A stretch of 64,000 nucleotides of DNA from Psychrobacter lutiphocae DSM 21542 (GCF_000382145.1 NZ_KB907628.1:4670-68669); one strand, 5' to 3'. Shown: positions 54,340 through 64,000, counted from the stretch's first letter. The notes: generated by a model from the sequence alone, not told the origin. A program made the numbers and translations.

Positions 54340-55728
54340 TTAAAATGAGCCAAATAAGGTGCCAAGCATAATAATCACGATTAGGGTAATGATAGGAATG
54401 ACCACTGCTGTCACAAAAATATCTTTATAGGACTCTTTGTGGGTTAAGCCGCAAATAAGAAGCATAGTAATAATAAAGCCGTTATGAGGCATGGCATCAA
54501 GTCCACCACAAGCTAAAGCGGCAATTCTATGTATTAGTTCGGGACTGATATCATACTGCTGAGCCAGTTGCATATAGGTTTCACCCATAATTTCAAGTGA
54601 AATACCTAGTCCACCAGATGCTGAGCCTGTAATACCAGATAGTATATTGATCATAATGGCTTCAGAGATCAAAGGATTATCTGGAGATATGCTTGTTAAG
54701 TATTTCTTAATAATAGCAAAGCCAGCTAATGTTGCAATGACGGAACCATAGCCCACTTCTGACGCTGTATTAAAGATAGGTAAAAGAGAGCTGGTTGCTC
54801 CTTTATTAAGACTATCCACCATATTCTTAATTTTGCCTATATTCATAAGTATGACGAATAAGCAGGCTAGTAATAAAGAAAATAAGATAGACCACATGCC
54901 AATAACAGCACTGATATCAATGCCACCAAATTTATCAGCAGATAAATAGCTATGGTTTCCTATGGGCAAAATAATTTTAGAAAAAATATAATTACCAGTG
55001 ATAACAATCACGATGGGAACTAATGCGAGCCAGAAGTTAGGTAGATTCTCATGAGATAGAGGTGGTGCTTCATTTAATGTATGGTCGCCATAGCCTTCAT
55101 TGTTTGCAGTGGCTATACGTTGCTGACGATTCATCCAAAGCACCCCACAGCCAAGCATAATAATTGATGCAATGATACCTAAACCTGGTGCGGCAAAGGC
55201 ATCGGTCTGGAAGTAGGGCATGGGAATTGCATTGTGTATCGCAGGAGTGCCTGGCAAGGCTGTCATTGTAAAAGTGGCTGCACCAATACATATAGCAGCA
55301 GGAATAAGCCTTTTAGGAATATTAGCTTGCTTGAATAAAGTGGCTGCAATGGGATAAATAGCAAATACTACGACAAAAACTGAGACACCGCCATAGGTTA
55401 AAATTGCGCAAGCGATAACTACAGAAAGTAGAGCGTGTTTTGCCCCTAATTTTTCTACGATGTTACGGGATATACTGTAAGCATATCCTGAATCCTGCAT
55501 TAGCTTGCCAAACATTGCGCCTAAAATAAATAAGGGGAAGTATTTAACAGCAAAGCCCCCCATACCTTTCATAAAGATTTGGGTATAGACCCCCATGGCT
55601 TCAGAGCCTTGACCACTTAAAATAACAGCGAGTACAGATAGTACAGGCGCTAGAATTAAAACACTAACGCCTTTATAAGCAAAATACATTAACAATATGA
55701 GGGATAAAACAATTGCGAAAATACTCAT
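54340..55728 (-). CDS. GntP-family permease
   Basis: About 462 residues with some 12 membrane helices. Conserved stretches such as YFPLFILGAMFGKLMQDSG, ILTYGGVSVFVVVFAIYP and FTMTALPGTPAIHNAIPMP fit the GntP (gluconate/organic-acid) permease group. I use the ATG at 55728, 8 bases after AAGGA; an ATG three codons upstream overlaps that site. Lying between mmsA and prpE, it may import a hydroxy- or keto-acid feeding this pathway. The substrate is not readable from sequence. Confidence 0.82.
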   Translation of the reverse strand: MSIFAIVLSLILLMYFAYKGVSVLILAPVLSVLAVILSGQGSEAMGVYTQIFMKGMGGFAVKYFPLFILGAMFGKLMQDSGYAYSISRNIVEKLGAKHALLSVVIACAILTYGGVSVFVVVFAIYPIAATLFKQANIPKRLIPAAICIGAATFTMTALPGTPAIHNAIPMPYFQTDAFAAPGLGIIASIIMLGCGVLWMNRQQRIATANNEGYGDHTLNEAPPLSHENLPNFWLALVPIVIVITGNYIFSKIILPIGNHSYLSADKFGGIDISAVIGMWSILFSLLLACLFVILMNIGKIKNMVDSLNKGATSSLLPIFNTASEVGYGSVIATLAGFAIIKKYLTSISPDNPLISEAIMINILSGITGSASGGLGISLEIMGETYMQLAQQYDISPELIHRIAALACGGLDAMPHNGFIITMLLICGLTHKESYKDIFVTAVVIPIITLIVIIMLGTLFGSF

Positions 55729-55875
55729 TTTTAGCATCCTTGCATAATAGATATTGGTTTAGTATCGAGTATTTCCTAACTCCTTTAAAAAATACTTTGT
55801 TTCTAAAAATTCATTAGCCGTTAATGTTGTTTAGCCAAAAGCATCTATCTTCGCAGTAGACTATATCCCTTTTGC

Positions 55876-57888
55876 CTAATATCCCGCAATTGCTGCCTTC
55901 ACCGCTTCAATAGCTGTTGGATCATCTAGAGTAGACATATCTCCAGTATCTTGACCTTCAGCAAGCGCACGAATGGCACGGCGCAAGATTTTTCCTGAGC
56001 GGGTTTTGGGTAGGGCAGTGGGGAAGTAGACCGCAGCAGGTCGAGCCAGTGCGCCCAATGACTTGGCGACAATGCCAAATATTTGCTGTTCTACTCGAAA
56101 GCGATTTTCGGTATCGGCAATAATAGAAGGATCTCGCAAAATACAAAACGCAATCGGCAACTCACCTTTTAGCTCATCTTTGATACCAACCACCCCAACC
56201 TCAGCGACCTCAGGATGCTCACTAATGGCAGCCTCGATTTCTTGAGTGCCCAACCGATGACCAGCGACATTAATCACATCATCCGTACGCCCTAAAATAT
56301 AAAAATAACCATCTGCATCGGTCATTGCGTAGTCTGAGCTAGAGTACTGTTTGCCATCAAATAAATTGTAATAGCTTTTAATAAAGCGCTCATCATTACG
56401 CCAGACTGTGGTCAAACAACCAGGGGGAAGTGGTGCCTTAATAGCCAGTAGACCTTTTTCACCGGGTTTACAAGGCTCACCGGTTTCTTCATTAAGCACT
56501 TTAACATCAAAGCCATACATCGGATAACCAGGTGAGCCTGGCTTATGATCTTTGTAATCAAACTTAGGCACATGGCTCAAGATGGGCCAGCCAGTTTCCG
56601 TTTGCCAGTAATGATCCAAGATTGGTACGCCCAAATGTCTAGATAGCCAATCGGCAGTTGGCTCATCTAACGGCTCACCAGCCAAAAAGAAAGACTTGAC
56701 ACTACTGGTGTTATAACGGGCCAACCAAGACTCATCTTGTTTTTTTAGCATACGGATGCCTGTCGGAGCAGTAAACAGAATATTGACCTTATTGGCTTCC
56801 ACAATACGCCACCAAATACCTGGATTTGGGCGATGCGGCAGACCTTCATACATAATACTGGTCATACCAGCAAGTAGTGGGGCATAGATAGTATAAGAGT
56901 GTCCGACTGCCCAGCCGATATCTGATATTGCCCAAAAAGTTTCACCAGGCTTACCATCATAAATTAAGTCAATAGATGTGGTCAGCGCCACCGCATGACC
57001 GCCAGTATCACGCTGCACCCCTTTTGGCGTACCCGTTGTACCCGAAGTGTATAACAGGTATGATGGCTCATTAGACTCAAGCCACACAGGCGTAACCTCA
57101 GCCTTAGCATCACGACTGATACGGCGTTCAGTAGCATAGTCGACATCGATAGGCTGTGGTTGATAGGGCATGATGCCTCGGTTAACCACCAGCACTTTTT
57201 CTGGTTTATAGCCCGCCTGCTCAACCCCTTGATTGACCAGATTTTTATAATTTATTACCTTACCGCCACGCAGACCAGCATCCACCGTAATCACCACTTT
57301 CGCCTGAGCATCCGTCATACGCACTGCCAAATTATGCGCCGCAAAGCCACCGAACACCACAGAATGAACCGCCCCAATTCGGGTACAGGCCAGCATCGCA
57401 TAAGCCGCCTCCAGTATCATCGGCATATAAATAACCACTCGGTCACCCTTGCCCACACCCAGACGTTGCAGGACATCAGCAAAATAATTGACCTCTTTAT
57501 ACAAGCGGTTATAGGTCAGACGGCGCTTGGCATAATCGGTATAAAACTCGACATGATTATCCAGCGCCTGAAACGCATCGACCACACCTGGATGGTTGTC
57601 AATTAAGTCTTGATTAATCTCAGACGACACCCACACAAAGGCATCCTGCTCTGCCCGTTCTGGCACATGACGATCGACACAGTTATAACAAATATTGGTC
57701 TCACCACCGACAAACCACCTAGCAAACGGCAACTTACTATCATCCAACACACTCTCAGGCTGTTTATGCCAATAAATACGTTCGGCTTGTTGACGCCAAA
57801 AGTCAGAAGGATTGTCTAAAGAGGTTTGATACAGCTCGGCAAACGAGCGGGTGCTACTGGCGGTATAATTTGAATTGGCATATTTCAT
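55876..57888 (-). CDS. prpE: Propionyl-CoA synthetase
   Basis: AMP-forming acyl-CoA ligase of 670 residues that activates propionate. The adenylation motifs YTSGTTGTPKGVQRDTGG, LDHYWQTETGWPI, GRTDDVINVAGHRLGTQEIE and the acyl-lysine site LPKTRSGKILRR are present, and the AEPLDEPT-type segment (FLAGEPLDEPTADW) fits PrpE better than acetyl-CoA synthetase. I start at the ATG at 57888, 8 bases after AAGGA; a frame open to 57936 lacks a site. The product propionyl-CoA is also the end product of the valine genes downstream. Confidence 0.92.
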   Translation of the reverse strand: MKYANSNYTASSTRSFAELYQTSLDNPSDFWRQQAERIYWHKQPESVLDDSKLPFARWFVGGETNICYNCVDRHVPERAEQDAFVWVSSEINQDLIDNHPGVVDAFQALDNHVEFYTDYAKRRLTYNRLYKEVNYFADVLQRLGVGKGDRVVIYMPMILEAAYAMLACTRIGAVHSVVFGGFAAHNLAVRMTDAQAKVVITVDAGLRGGKVINYKNLVNQGVEQAGYKPEKVLVVNRGIMPYQPQPIDVDYATERRISRDAKAEVTPVWLESNEPSYLLYTSGTTGTPKGVQRDTGGHAVALTTSIDLIYDGKPGETFWAISDIGWAVGHSYTIYAPLLAGMTSIMYEGLPHRPNPGIWWRIVEANKVNILFTAPTGIRMLKKQDESWLARYNTSSVKSFFLAGEPLDEPTADWLSRHLGVPILDHYWQTETGWPILSHVPKFDYKDHKPGSPGYPMYGFDVKVLNEETGEPCKPGEKGLLAIKAPLPPGCLTTVWRNDERFIKSYYNLFDGKQYSSSDYAMTDADGYFYILGRTDDVINVAGHRLGTQEIEAAISEHPEVAEVGVVGIKDELKGELPIAFCILRDPSIIADTENRFRVEQQIFGIVAKSLGALARPAAVYFPTALPKTRSGKILRRAIRALAEGQDTGDMSTLDDPTAIEAVKAAIAGY

Positions 57889-58010
57889 GGCGCTGTCCTT
57901 AGCTAATAAATAAAATAAAAATAAAGGGGTATCCACCCACCTTATTTATGAGGCTTGCTTTCCTTGCACATCCAGTTTCTTTTTTTAAATTAAAAAAGAG
58001 TAAAAAACAA

Positions 58011-58041
58011 AATCGATACAAAACATATCGTTTTAACAGTG
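58011..58041 (-). promoter_or_regulatory. Operator-like palindrome upstream of prpE
   Basis: CGATA (58014-58018) and TATCG (58026-58030) frame CAAAACA; the block GATACAAAACATATCGTTTT differs from the site upstream of mmsA (54250-54279) at only two of 20 positions, and the downstream TTAACAGTG resembles TTACAAGTG there. It is about 125 bases upstream of the prpE start, a similar distance as for mmsA. Confidence 0.6.
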
Positions 58042-58426
58042 AATTCAATTTAACAAAGTTTACAGGCATAGGTCAATACAAAAATAACATAACCGCCAAC
58101 AACTTAAACCAACAATCTCTACCCCAGCTCAAACTCAAGCTCAAACAAACAACAAAAGCAAAAAAACAAAAGCAAAAAACTGGCCTCAACATCTGGAACA
58201 CTACCACCCTACGAAATATGCGACTTCACACTCCAAGCTTCTATCCACAGTGGCGCGCGCCTCGTCCCTCGGCCAAGCGCAACGCTTAATGCCTCAAGCC
58301 GACACCGCATATATCAAAGCCAGCACCACACGAAGCCAGTCCCTAATATGCCCAATCCAGTTGAGTGCTCATAAGTAGCTTAGTACCCAAATACATCACA
58401 ATCGACACAACCCAACCCACAACCGT

Positions 58427-58500
58427 TAACTCTTGATTAAGCTAACTCTTGATTAAGCTAACTCTTGATTAAGCTAACTACTGATTAAGCTAACTACTAG
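58427..58500. repeat. Tandem 16-bp repeat, four and a half copies
   Basis: TAACTCTTGATTAAGC occurs at 58427-58442, 58443-58458 and 58459-58474, then as TAACTACTGATTAAGC at 58475-58490 and a partial copy TAACTACTAG to 58500, directly before the stop of the MFS gene. Confidence 0.95.
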
Positions 58501-58504
58501 AAGG

Positions 58505-59719
58505 TCAGTGGTTAGAAATCAGAGGCGTCTTAACCATCGCCACCGAGGCCACCAACAGCGCAAATACCTGCATTGCCAATAAGGCCAACACAGTTGCTGA
58601 CCACTGACCATGACTATACACCAAGCCACAGACCCAAGCGCCCACCGTACCACCAGCGTAATAACACATATAATACAAACCAGACGCCAACGAACGTCCC
58701 TCATGCACATTGCTGGCAATATAGCCGATGGTCGCAGACTGAGTAATAAACACCCCAGACGACATAATCGTAAGCCCAATAATGATTACCCACAAAGGAG
58801 ACAATAGCGCTATCAATACCCCAATCATCGACATAATAACCGCCACCACGATAGTACGTGCTGAACCAAAGCGTTGAATAAGCTTCGCCGACAGTGGCGT
58901 AATGACGACACCGATAAGATAGACAGTAAAGATATTGGCAAGCTCACCTGTATTTAACCGATAAGGCGTATCTGCTAGATGTAAGTTAATAAAGGTAAAG
59001 CAACCAACCAGCGAGAACAGCACACAAAACCCAAGCAAACACGCAGAGATGACATAGCGATTATGTAAATGACCCGCCAAGGTGGCTAGTGCTGTCCGAA
59101 ACTTAGGGCTTGCGACAAAGTGCTGAGACGCAGGCAGAGTCTTAGCGACCCACAGTGCACCAGCCACGGTGAACACCGCCATCAAATAGTAGGCTACACG
59201 CCAACCCACCCACTCATGCAAATGGCCGAGTACAAAGCGTCCTGAGAACCCACCTAATACCGTTCCTGACACATAGTACGCCATGAGCTCAGCTATCGCC
59301 CCACCCTTAAACTCCTCACCCAGATAGGCGATGGTCACCACCGTAATACCTGGTACCGACAAGCCTTGCAAGAAGCGCCAAAAAGTTAGGCTCTCAATGC
59401 TTTGACTATTGGCAATAAGCGCAGTCGGTATCGCCAAAAACAACAACGCCCCAATAATAATAGACTTACGCCCAATGGCATCGGACAGCATACCTAAAAA
59501 AGGGGACATAATAGCAACCGCCATCACCGTAGCACCAACAGCCATACCAGCTTGTACTTCACTGGCATTAAAATCAAGCATTAAAACGGGTAAGATAGAC
59601 TGAATGGAGTAGACCTGCAAAAAGGCAAATACAGCGATAAGCATCACTGTGGCTTTTAAGACCCAAGTTGGTTTTAAATGAGGGTTTACAGGTAGAGTTG
59701 AGTCGACTGACTTTAGCAT
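58505..59719 (-). CDS. MFS transporter (YnfM/drug-efflux-like)
   Basis: A 404-residue protein with 12 predicted membrane helices. The loop GMLSDAIGRKSIIIGALL after helix 2 is the major facilitator signature; FWRFLQGLSVPGITVV and GWRVAYYLMAVF are typical of the DHA-type efflux group that includes YnfM. No substrate can be assigned. The ribosome-binding site is poor. No neighbouring regulator is present. Confidence 0.85.
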   Translation of the reverse strand: MLKSVDSTLPVNPHLKPTWVLKATVMLIAVFAFLQVYSIQSILPVLMLDFNASEVQAGMAVGATVMAVAIMSPFLGMLSDAIGRKSIIIGALLFLAIPTALIANSQSIESLTFWRFLQGLSVPGITVVTIAYLGEEFKGGAIAELMAYYVSGTVLGGFSGRFVLGHLHEWVGWRVAYYLMAVFTVAGALWVAKTLPASQHFVASPKFRTALATLAGHLHNRYVISACLLGFCVLFSLVGCFTFINLHLADTPYRLNTGELANIFTVYLIGVVITPLSAKLIQRFGSARTIVVAVIMSMIGVLIALLSPLWVIIIGLTIMSSGVFITQSATIGYIASNVHEGRSLASGLYYMCYYAGGTVGAWVCGLVYSHGQWSATVLALLAMQVFALLVASVAMVKTPLISNH

Positions 59720-59920
59720 AATATGACCAAGATGTATCTAAGCCTATGTTGTGGATTTCGTGTTATTTTATCACTTACGCAATAATACGATTTTAACCCA
59801 TTGTAGACATCAGAAAAGCAGTTTATACGACCAAATGCAATCGAGTCATTAAATAGCCCCCTATGTCAGGATAGTTGTCACCCCCTAAGAATAAACTAAA
59901 TGGGGCAACAAGGTACAAAG

Positions 59921-60089
59921 ATGCCAAGATACAGCAAAGAGAGAAAGCAAGCGATACTAAGCAAACTATCCCCACCCAATAACATGAGTGTAGCCCAAGT
60001 TGCAAAAAGTGAAGGCATGGGATTACTTACAGACCCTGTATAATTGGCGTAATCAAGCTCGTCAACAAGGACAGATCATGCCCAGCAAT
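59921..60089 (+). pseudogene. Frameshifted IS transposase N-terminal fragment
   Basis: The ATG at 59921 opens MPRYSKERKQAILSKLSPPN and NMSVAQVAKSEGMG, the helix-turn-helix start of an IS3-type OrfA transposase, then stops at TAA (60041). The family continuation LQTLYNWRNQARQQGQIMPS appears one frame over from 60027. The break is a doubled TTAC (60023-60030): removing one copy restores the frame. The rest of the transposase is missing; the sequence runs into the clpX terminator. Bases 59860-59920, with TGTCAGGATAGTTGTCACCCC, could be a left end of the element. Confidence 0.72.
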
Positions 60090-60121
60090 AAAAAAACGCC
60101 TATCAACGTAAGATAAGCGTT
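60090..60121 (-). terminator. Intrinsic terminator after clpX
   Basis: On the - strand AACGCTTATC pairs with GATAGGCGTT (one wobble) around TTACGTT, followed by a run of T. It lies about 60 bases after the clpX stop. Confidence 0.88.
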
Positions 60122-60180
60122 CTTGTTGTTTTGTTATTTGTCGTTGTATTTTGAAACAAGCTTAAGACAAGCGGTTTGCA

Positions 60181-61455
60181 TTACGCTATTTTAGGAGCAG
60201 CACCATCATTAATGACAGTTTCATCGACTAAGACGGTTTTTGCACTGTCCATAGAAGGCAACTCATACATGGTATCGAGTAGCGCATTTTCGACGATAGA
60301 GCGCAGACCACGGGCACCAGTTTTGCGTTCCATGGCTTTATGAGCAATGGCTTTTAATGCGTCATCGGTAAAGGTAAGCTCAGCATCTTCCATTTCAAAC
60401 AAGTATTGATACTGTTTGACAATGGCGTTTTTCGGCTCAGTTAAGATCTGCATTAATGCATCTTCATCAAGCTCTTCAAGCGTTGCAATCACAGGCAAAC
60501 GACCAATTAACTCTGGAATTAGACCAAATTTAATTAAATCTTCTGGTTCAACTTGCTTAAACAATTCAGACAACTGGCGGTTGTCATCTTTGGATTTCAC
60601 TTCTGCGTTAAAGCCAATGCCTGTCTTCTCTGTACGCTGCTGAATCACTTTGTCCAGACCAGAGAAGGCACCACCAACGATGACCAAAATGTTACTGGTG
60701 TCAACTTGGATAAGCTCTTGGTTTGGATGTTTGCGGCCACCATGAGGTGGAATGGCGGCAACTGTCCCCTCAATTAATTTTAGCAAGGCTTGCTGTACGC
60801 CTTCACCCGATACGTCACGGGTAATAGACATGTTTTCGCCTTTTTTACTAATCTTATCAATTTCATCGACGTAGATAATGCCTTGTTCGGCTTTCTCAAC
60901 GTCATAATCAGCGGCTTGTAATAGCTTTTGGACAATATTTTCAACGTCTTCACCCACATAACCAGCTTCGGTTAAGGTAGTGGCATCGGCCATCGCAAAA
61001 GGGACGTCTAGCATACGGGCAAGAGTTTGAGCCAGTAAGGTCTTACCCGATCCAGTTGGACCAATCAGCAAGATATTACTTTTTGACAGCTCAACCATGG
61101 CATCATCAGCGCCAATTTTGGTTTGTTTGCGGTCTTCTGCCAACAAGGCTGCCACTTTTAGGCGCTTATAATGATTATAAACGGCAACAGACAGCGCCTT
61201 TTTGGCGGTATCTTGGCCAATCACATGACCGTCTAAATGTTCTCTGATTTCTTTCGGTGTTGGTAATTCTTTGGTCAGCCAAGTATTTACTTCGCTGTCC
61301 TCATCACCAGTGTCGACACCACCTTCTTCGATTAGGTCGGTGCACAGTGCCACACATTCGTTACAGATATTGGCGTTATCTGCGGCAATCAGCTGTGCTA
61401 CTTCGTCTTTCTTTTTACCACAAAATGAACAGTGTGGTGTGTTGTCTTTGGCCAT
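60181..61455 (-). CDS. clpX: ATP-dependent Clp protease ATP-binding subunit ClpX
   Basis: AAA+ unfoldase that feeds proteins to ClpP. The 424 residues contain the N-terminal zinc-binding domain ([11 protein letters not shown] ... CNECVALC), Walker [14 protein letters not shown], the pore loop [10 protein letters not shown], Walker [11 protein letters not shown] and the GGRKHPNQE segment. AAGGAGCGCCAAGC precedes the ATG. It follows clpP by 73 bases in the same direction and has its own terminator. Confidence 0.98.
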   Translation of the reverse strand: MAKDNTPHCSFCGKKKDEVAQLIAADNANICNECVALCTDLIEEGGVDTGDEDSEVNTWLTKELPTPKEIREHLDGHVIGQDTAKKALSVAVYNHYKRLKVAALLAEDRKQTKIGADDAMVELSKSNILLIGPTGSGKTLLAQTLARMLDVPFAMADATTLTEAGYVGEDVENIVQKLLQAADYDVEKAEQGIIYVDEIDKISKKGENMSITRDVSGEGVQQALLKLIEGTVAAIPPHGGRKHPNQELIQVDTSNILVIVGGAFSGLDKVIQQRTEKTGIGFNAEVKSKDDNRQLSELFKQVEPEDLIKFGLIPELIGRLPVIATLEELDEDALMQILTEPKNAIVKQYQYLFEMEDAELTFTDDALKAIAHKAMERKTGARGLRSIVENALLDTMYELPSMDSAKTVLVDETVINDGAAPKIA

Positions 61456-61528
61456 GCTTGGCGCTCCTTAATTATTGCTTAGCGTTTTCATAGGGGGTTA
61501 GCCGGTATTGATTAGGCCAGCAAGGCGG

Positions 61529-62251
61529 TTACTTTTCCTCTTCAGGGCGGCGTTCTAAGACCTCATCTACCAGACCATATTCTTTGGCTTCGTAGGCGTC
61601 TAGCCAGTAATCTCGCTCTACGTCTTTTTCAATTTTTTCTAATGGTTGACCAGTGCGCTCAGATAAGATGCGGTTGAGGCGGTCACGGATTTTTAAGATT
61701 TCGCGGGCGTTAATCTCAATATCTGTCGCCTGACCTTTGGCACCACCAGAAGGCTGGTGAATCATCACACGAGAGTTTGCTAAGGCATAGCGTTTGCCTT
61801 TTTCACCTGCGGCCAATAAGAATGAGCCCATGCTATACGCACCGCCCATACAGATGGTTGATACGTCTGGTTTGATGAAGTTCATGGTATCGAACATGGC
61901 AAGACCTGCGCTCACTGAGCCACCTGGTGAGTTGATGTATAAGTGGATATCTTTTTCTGGATTTTCTGCTTCCAAAAATAACATCTGTGCCACAATTAAG
62001 TTGGCCATATTATCTTCAACTGGGCCTGTTAAAAAGATGACACGCTCACGCAATAGGCGTGAATAAATGTCAAATGAGCGCTCACCACGAGCAGATTGCT
62101 CAACAACCATAGGCACTAAAGCCGCTTGAGGCGTACTAACCGTAGCATCATGTAGGTCATTTAATACCGCATCATGGGCAGTAACTAATTGATCAAAGTG
62201 TGGGTTGTTTAAGATACGCTCGATGTCCTGCATGTGAGTGTGTTGATTCAT
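61529..62251 (-). CDS. clpP: ATP-dependent Clp protease proteolytic subunit ClpP
   Basis: Serine protease partner of ClpX/ClpA. The 240 residues include [38 protein letters not shown], the catalytic His in [10 protein letters not shown] and the Asp-bearing VERDYWL. The Ser motif is GGAYSMGS where E. coli has GQAASMGA; the Ser is kept. The N terminus is about 30 residues longer than E. coli ClpP, and may be a propeptide. CAAGGATTATT precedes the ATG. It lies between tig and clpX. Confidence 0.96.
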   Translation of the reverse strand: MNQHTHMQDIERILNNPHFDQLVTAHDAVLNDLHDATVSTPQAALVPMVVEQSARGERSFDIYSRLLRERVIFLTGPVEDNMANLIVAQMLFLEAENPEKDIHLYINSPGGSVSAGLAMFDTMNFIKPDVSTICMGGAYSMGSFLLAAGEKGKRYALANSRVMIHQPSGGAKGQATDIEINAREILKIRDRLNRILSERTGQPLEKIEKDVERDYWLDAYEAKEYGLVDEVLERRPEEEK

Positions 62252-62468
62252 AATAATCCTTGTGTTTGGTTGATAACTCTAATCATATATTGATTGCTAA
62301 TAAATAATAGGTTACCTTTAATTAAAAAAATGAGTATGTTATTGATTTATATTTTGGGGGGTGGTTGCTAATAAATCAAGCGCTTGGTTGATTTCAGCCC
62401 CTAATATTTCAGCTATTTCAGGCCTCTGACAAAACTATTAAAGATAAAAAACCAAACTATTTACGGAC

Positions 62469-62504
62469 AAAAAAGCCCCAACTAATTTGAGTTAGGGCAT
62501 TTTT
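62469..62504 (-). terminator. Intrinsic terminator after tig
   Basis: On the - strand ATGCCCTAACT pairs with AGTTGGGGCTT-type bases around CAAATT, followed by a T-run. It separates tig from clpP; the remaining gap to clpP (62252-62468) is AT-rich with no gene and probably holds a clpP promoter. Confidence 0.88.
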
Positions 62505-62578
62505 GTTAATAGCTAACTGGTCGATAGCTAACAGAAACTAACAAAGCGACTAATACGCTTGCTTTGATGTAACAGCGC

Positions 62579-63916
62579 CTATATTAGACCTTGTTGCTGA
62601 GACGCTAGAAGTTCTTGATAATCGACTTCTTTTTCAGTAACTTTTGCTTTTTCTAACAAAAAGTCAATCACTTGATCTTCTAATACCACAGACTCAATGT
62701 TAGCACGTTGTTGGGCATCATTGGTGTAGTAGTCGATAACTTCTTGTGGATCTTCGTAGTTTTCAGCAGTTTCTTTAATAAAGGCTTCGACACGATCTTG
62801 ATCTACTTCCAGATTGTTGGCTTCGATCAGACGTGACACCATAACACCTAGACGTGCAGTGTTGATAGCCTGTTCCTCAAATAACTCACGTGGCAACATA
62901 TCTTTGTCGATGCTGTTTGGATTACCGCCAAACTGCTGAGCAAAACGTTGCAGCATTAAGTCACGTTGACGTTCTACTTCTTGATCTACCATAGCACTTG
63001 GGATGTCAAACTGGTTTTTCTCAAGTAGGGCATCAAAGGTGGCTTTTTTGATTTGAGCACGAGCAGCATTTTTGATTTCACGCAGCATGTTTTTGCGAAC
63101 ATCTTCTTTTAGCTGTTCAACACCACCTTCAGTAACTCCAAATAGCTCTAAGAAATCATCATCGATTTCTGGCAATTTAGCTTCTTCAACTTTTTTGACG
63201 TTGATTTTGAACTGTGCTTCTTTACCAGCTAAGTGCTCAGCTTGATAATCTTCTGGAAAAGTCACATCAATGGTTTTGTCTTCGTCAGCACTCATGCCAA
63301 TGATACCGTCTTCAAAGCCTGGGATCATTTGACCACTGCCTAATACTAGTTTGAAGTCTTCAGCAGCACCGCCTTCAAATTTTTCACCATCAACAGTACC
63401 TTCAAAGTCAAAGGTCACTTGGTCGCCTTCAGCAGAAGCCCCTTCTTTTTCGACAAACTCTTGACGCTGTTTGCGAAGGTTTTCGATCATGGTATCAACG
63501 TCTTCATCGTTGATGGTCGCTGTGTGACGCTCAACTTCGATTTCATCAAGGCCTACAACTTCAATTTCTGGGAAGATTTCAACAGTGGCTTGATATACTA
63601 AGAATTCATCTTCAAGTTTGACATCATCGATATTTGGCATGCCAACCGCACGCACGTCTTCTGCTTTAATTGCTTCAAATACAGTATCACGGATCACATC
63701 ATTGATCACTTCTTGCTGAATACCAGCGCCATATTGGGCACGAATGTGCGACACAGGTACTTTACCTTTGCGGAAACCGTCAATTTTAGCAGTTTTGGCT
63801 ACTTTGCGAATACGACTTTCAACTTGGTTTTGAATTTGTTCAACAGGCACTTTGACTGTTAGTTGAGTTTGGTTGTCATTGACTTTATTGGTCGTGACTT
63901 GTAGATCTTTTGCCAT
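62579..63916 (-). CDS. tig: Trigger factor
   Basis: Ribosome-associated chaperone and peptidyl-prolyl isomerase. The 445 residues carry the ribosome-binding signature GFRKGKVP near residue 47, the FKBP-type PPIase domain (about 150-240, with [12 protein letters not shown] and [16 protein letters not shown]), and a C-terminal helical chaperone domain. AGGGTTAATAACC precedes the ATG. Order tig-clpP-clpX is conserved in proteobacteria. The last 84 bases of the window (63917-64000) are its upstream region with no further gene. Confidence 0.98.
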   Translation of the reverse strand: MAKDLQVTTNKVNDNQTQLTVKVPVEQIQNQVESRIRKVAKTAKIDGFRKGKVPVSHIRAQYGAGIQQEVINDVIRDTVFEAIKAEDVRAVGMPNIDDVKLEDEFLVYQATVEIFPEIEVVGLDEIEVERHTATINDEDVDTMIENLRKQRQEFVEKEGASAEGDQVTFDFEGTVDGEKFEGGAAEDFKLVLGSGQMIPGFEDGIIGMSADEDKTIDVTFPEDYQAEHLAGKEAQFKINVKKVEEAKLPEIDDDFLELFGVTEGGVEQLKEDVRKNMLREIKNAARAQIKKATFDALLEKNQFDIPSAMVDQEVERQRDLMLQRFAQQFGGNPNSIDKDMLPRELFEEQAINTARLGVMVSRLIEANNLEVDQDRVEAFIKETAENYEDPQEVIDYYTNDAQQRANIESVVLEDQVIDFLLEKAKVTEKEVDYQELLASQQQGLI

Positions 63917-64000
63917 GGTTATTAACCCTGTATGTTAATCGTTTGAATTTAATGTAAGCAGTACTTTATATCTATTATCTCAGCACTATTGAATGCCATA

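Larger units (their letters stand above)
57889..58504. other. 616-base gap upstream of prpE
   Basis: Contains the prpE promoter region with the operator-like site (58011-58041) and a 4.5-copy 16-bp tandem repeat at 58427-58500. A 113-codon + strand ORF here is Lys/Gln/Thr-rich low-complexity sequence overlapping the operator and is not supported. Confidence 0.55.

Noticed and set aside
57948..58289. 113-codon + strand ORF upstream of prpE
   Set aside because: Lys/Gln/Thr-rich low-complexity product, no ribosome-binding site, and it overlaps the operator-like palindrome and promoter region of prpE.
58427..58500. Tandem repeats as a possible CRISPR array
   Set aside because: Units are directly adjacent with no spacers and no cas genes are present.
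59823..60005. 60-codon - strand ORF near the transposase remnant
   Set aside because: Antisense to the transposase fragment, which explains the sequence better.

Overview
The window looks like chromosomal DNA of a Psychrobacter-like gammaproteobacterium (Moraxellaceae). This rests on gene order and protein flavour (sdhCDAB followed by sucAB-lpd-sucCD, a galU-pgi-pgm block, tig-clpP-clpX), long AT-rich intergenic gaps and frequent simple Shine-Dalgarno sites (AAGGA). No database search was possible, so the genus is an inference.

Layout. 1-14 kb: TCA cycle block on the + strand: succinate dehydrogenase (sdhC, sdhD, sdhA, sdhB), 2-oxoglutarate dehydrogenase (sucA, sucB, lpd) and succinyl-CoA synthetase (sucC, sucD), with several hairpins between genes. 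14-20 kb: sugar-nucleotide block galU, pgi, a UDP-glucose-dehydrogenase-like protein that appears to have lost its catalytic residues, and a phosphogluco/phosphomannomutase. 20-30 kb: housekeeping genes (mazG, comEA-like, hemolysin III-like), a two-subunit sodium/carboxylate symporter, ETF:ubiquinone oxidoreductase, DUF1285, murI. 30-36.5 kb: mltB-type transglycosylase and then an accessory patch: a MerB-like (alkylmercury lyase family) gene preceded by a tandem-repeat leader ORF, a type III restriction Res subunit without a visible Mod partner, and a small unknown ORF. 36.5-47 kb: mutarotase, tpm, msrA, cmoA, cobU, a secreted WG-repeat protein, cmoB, DUF2788, argS, a SPOR protein. 47-58 kb: valine/propionate catabolism (an IclR regulator convergent with mmsB, 3-hydroxyisobutyryl-CoA hydrolase, enoyl-CoA hydratase, acyl-CoA dehydrogenase, mmsA, a GntP-type permease and prpE). 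58-64 kb: MFS transporter, an IS transposase remnant, then clpX, clpP and tig on the - strand.

How the genes work together. The sdh and suc genes cover succinyl-CoA and succinate oxidation. ETF-QO accepts electrons from acyl-CoA dehydrogenases such as the one in the valine cluster, and that cluster turns isobutyryl-CoA into propionyl-CoA, with PrpE activating propionate. Two near-identical palindromic sites lie upstream of mmsA and prpE and probably co-regulate them.

Most interesting non-genic structure: (1) a family of ~150-bp palindromic repeats (30275-30427 and 39769-39918) with conserved ends and different but still self-complementary arms; (2) a 3 x 21-bp tandem repeat that reads as a heptapeptide-repeat leader ORF overlapping the MerB-like start codon; (3) more than a dozen short tandem duplications (mostly 14-24 bp), all in intergenic DNA, some carrying promoter or ribosome-binding elements. 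No tRNA, rRNA or CRISPR array was recognised.
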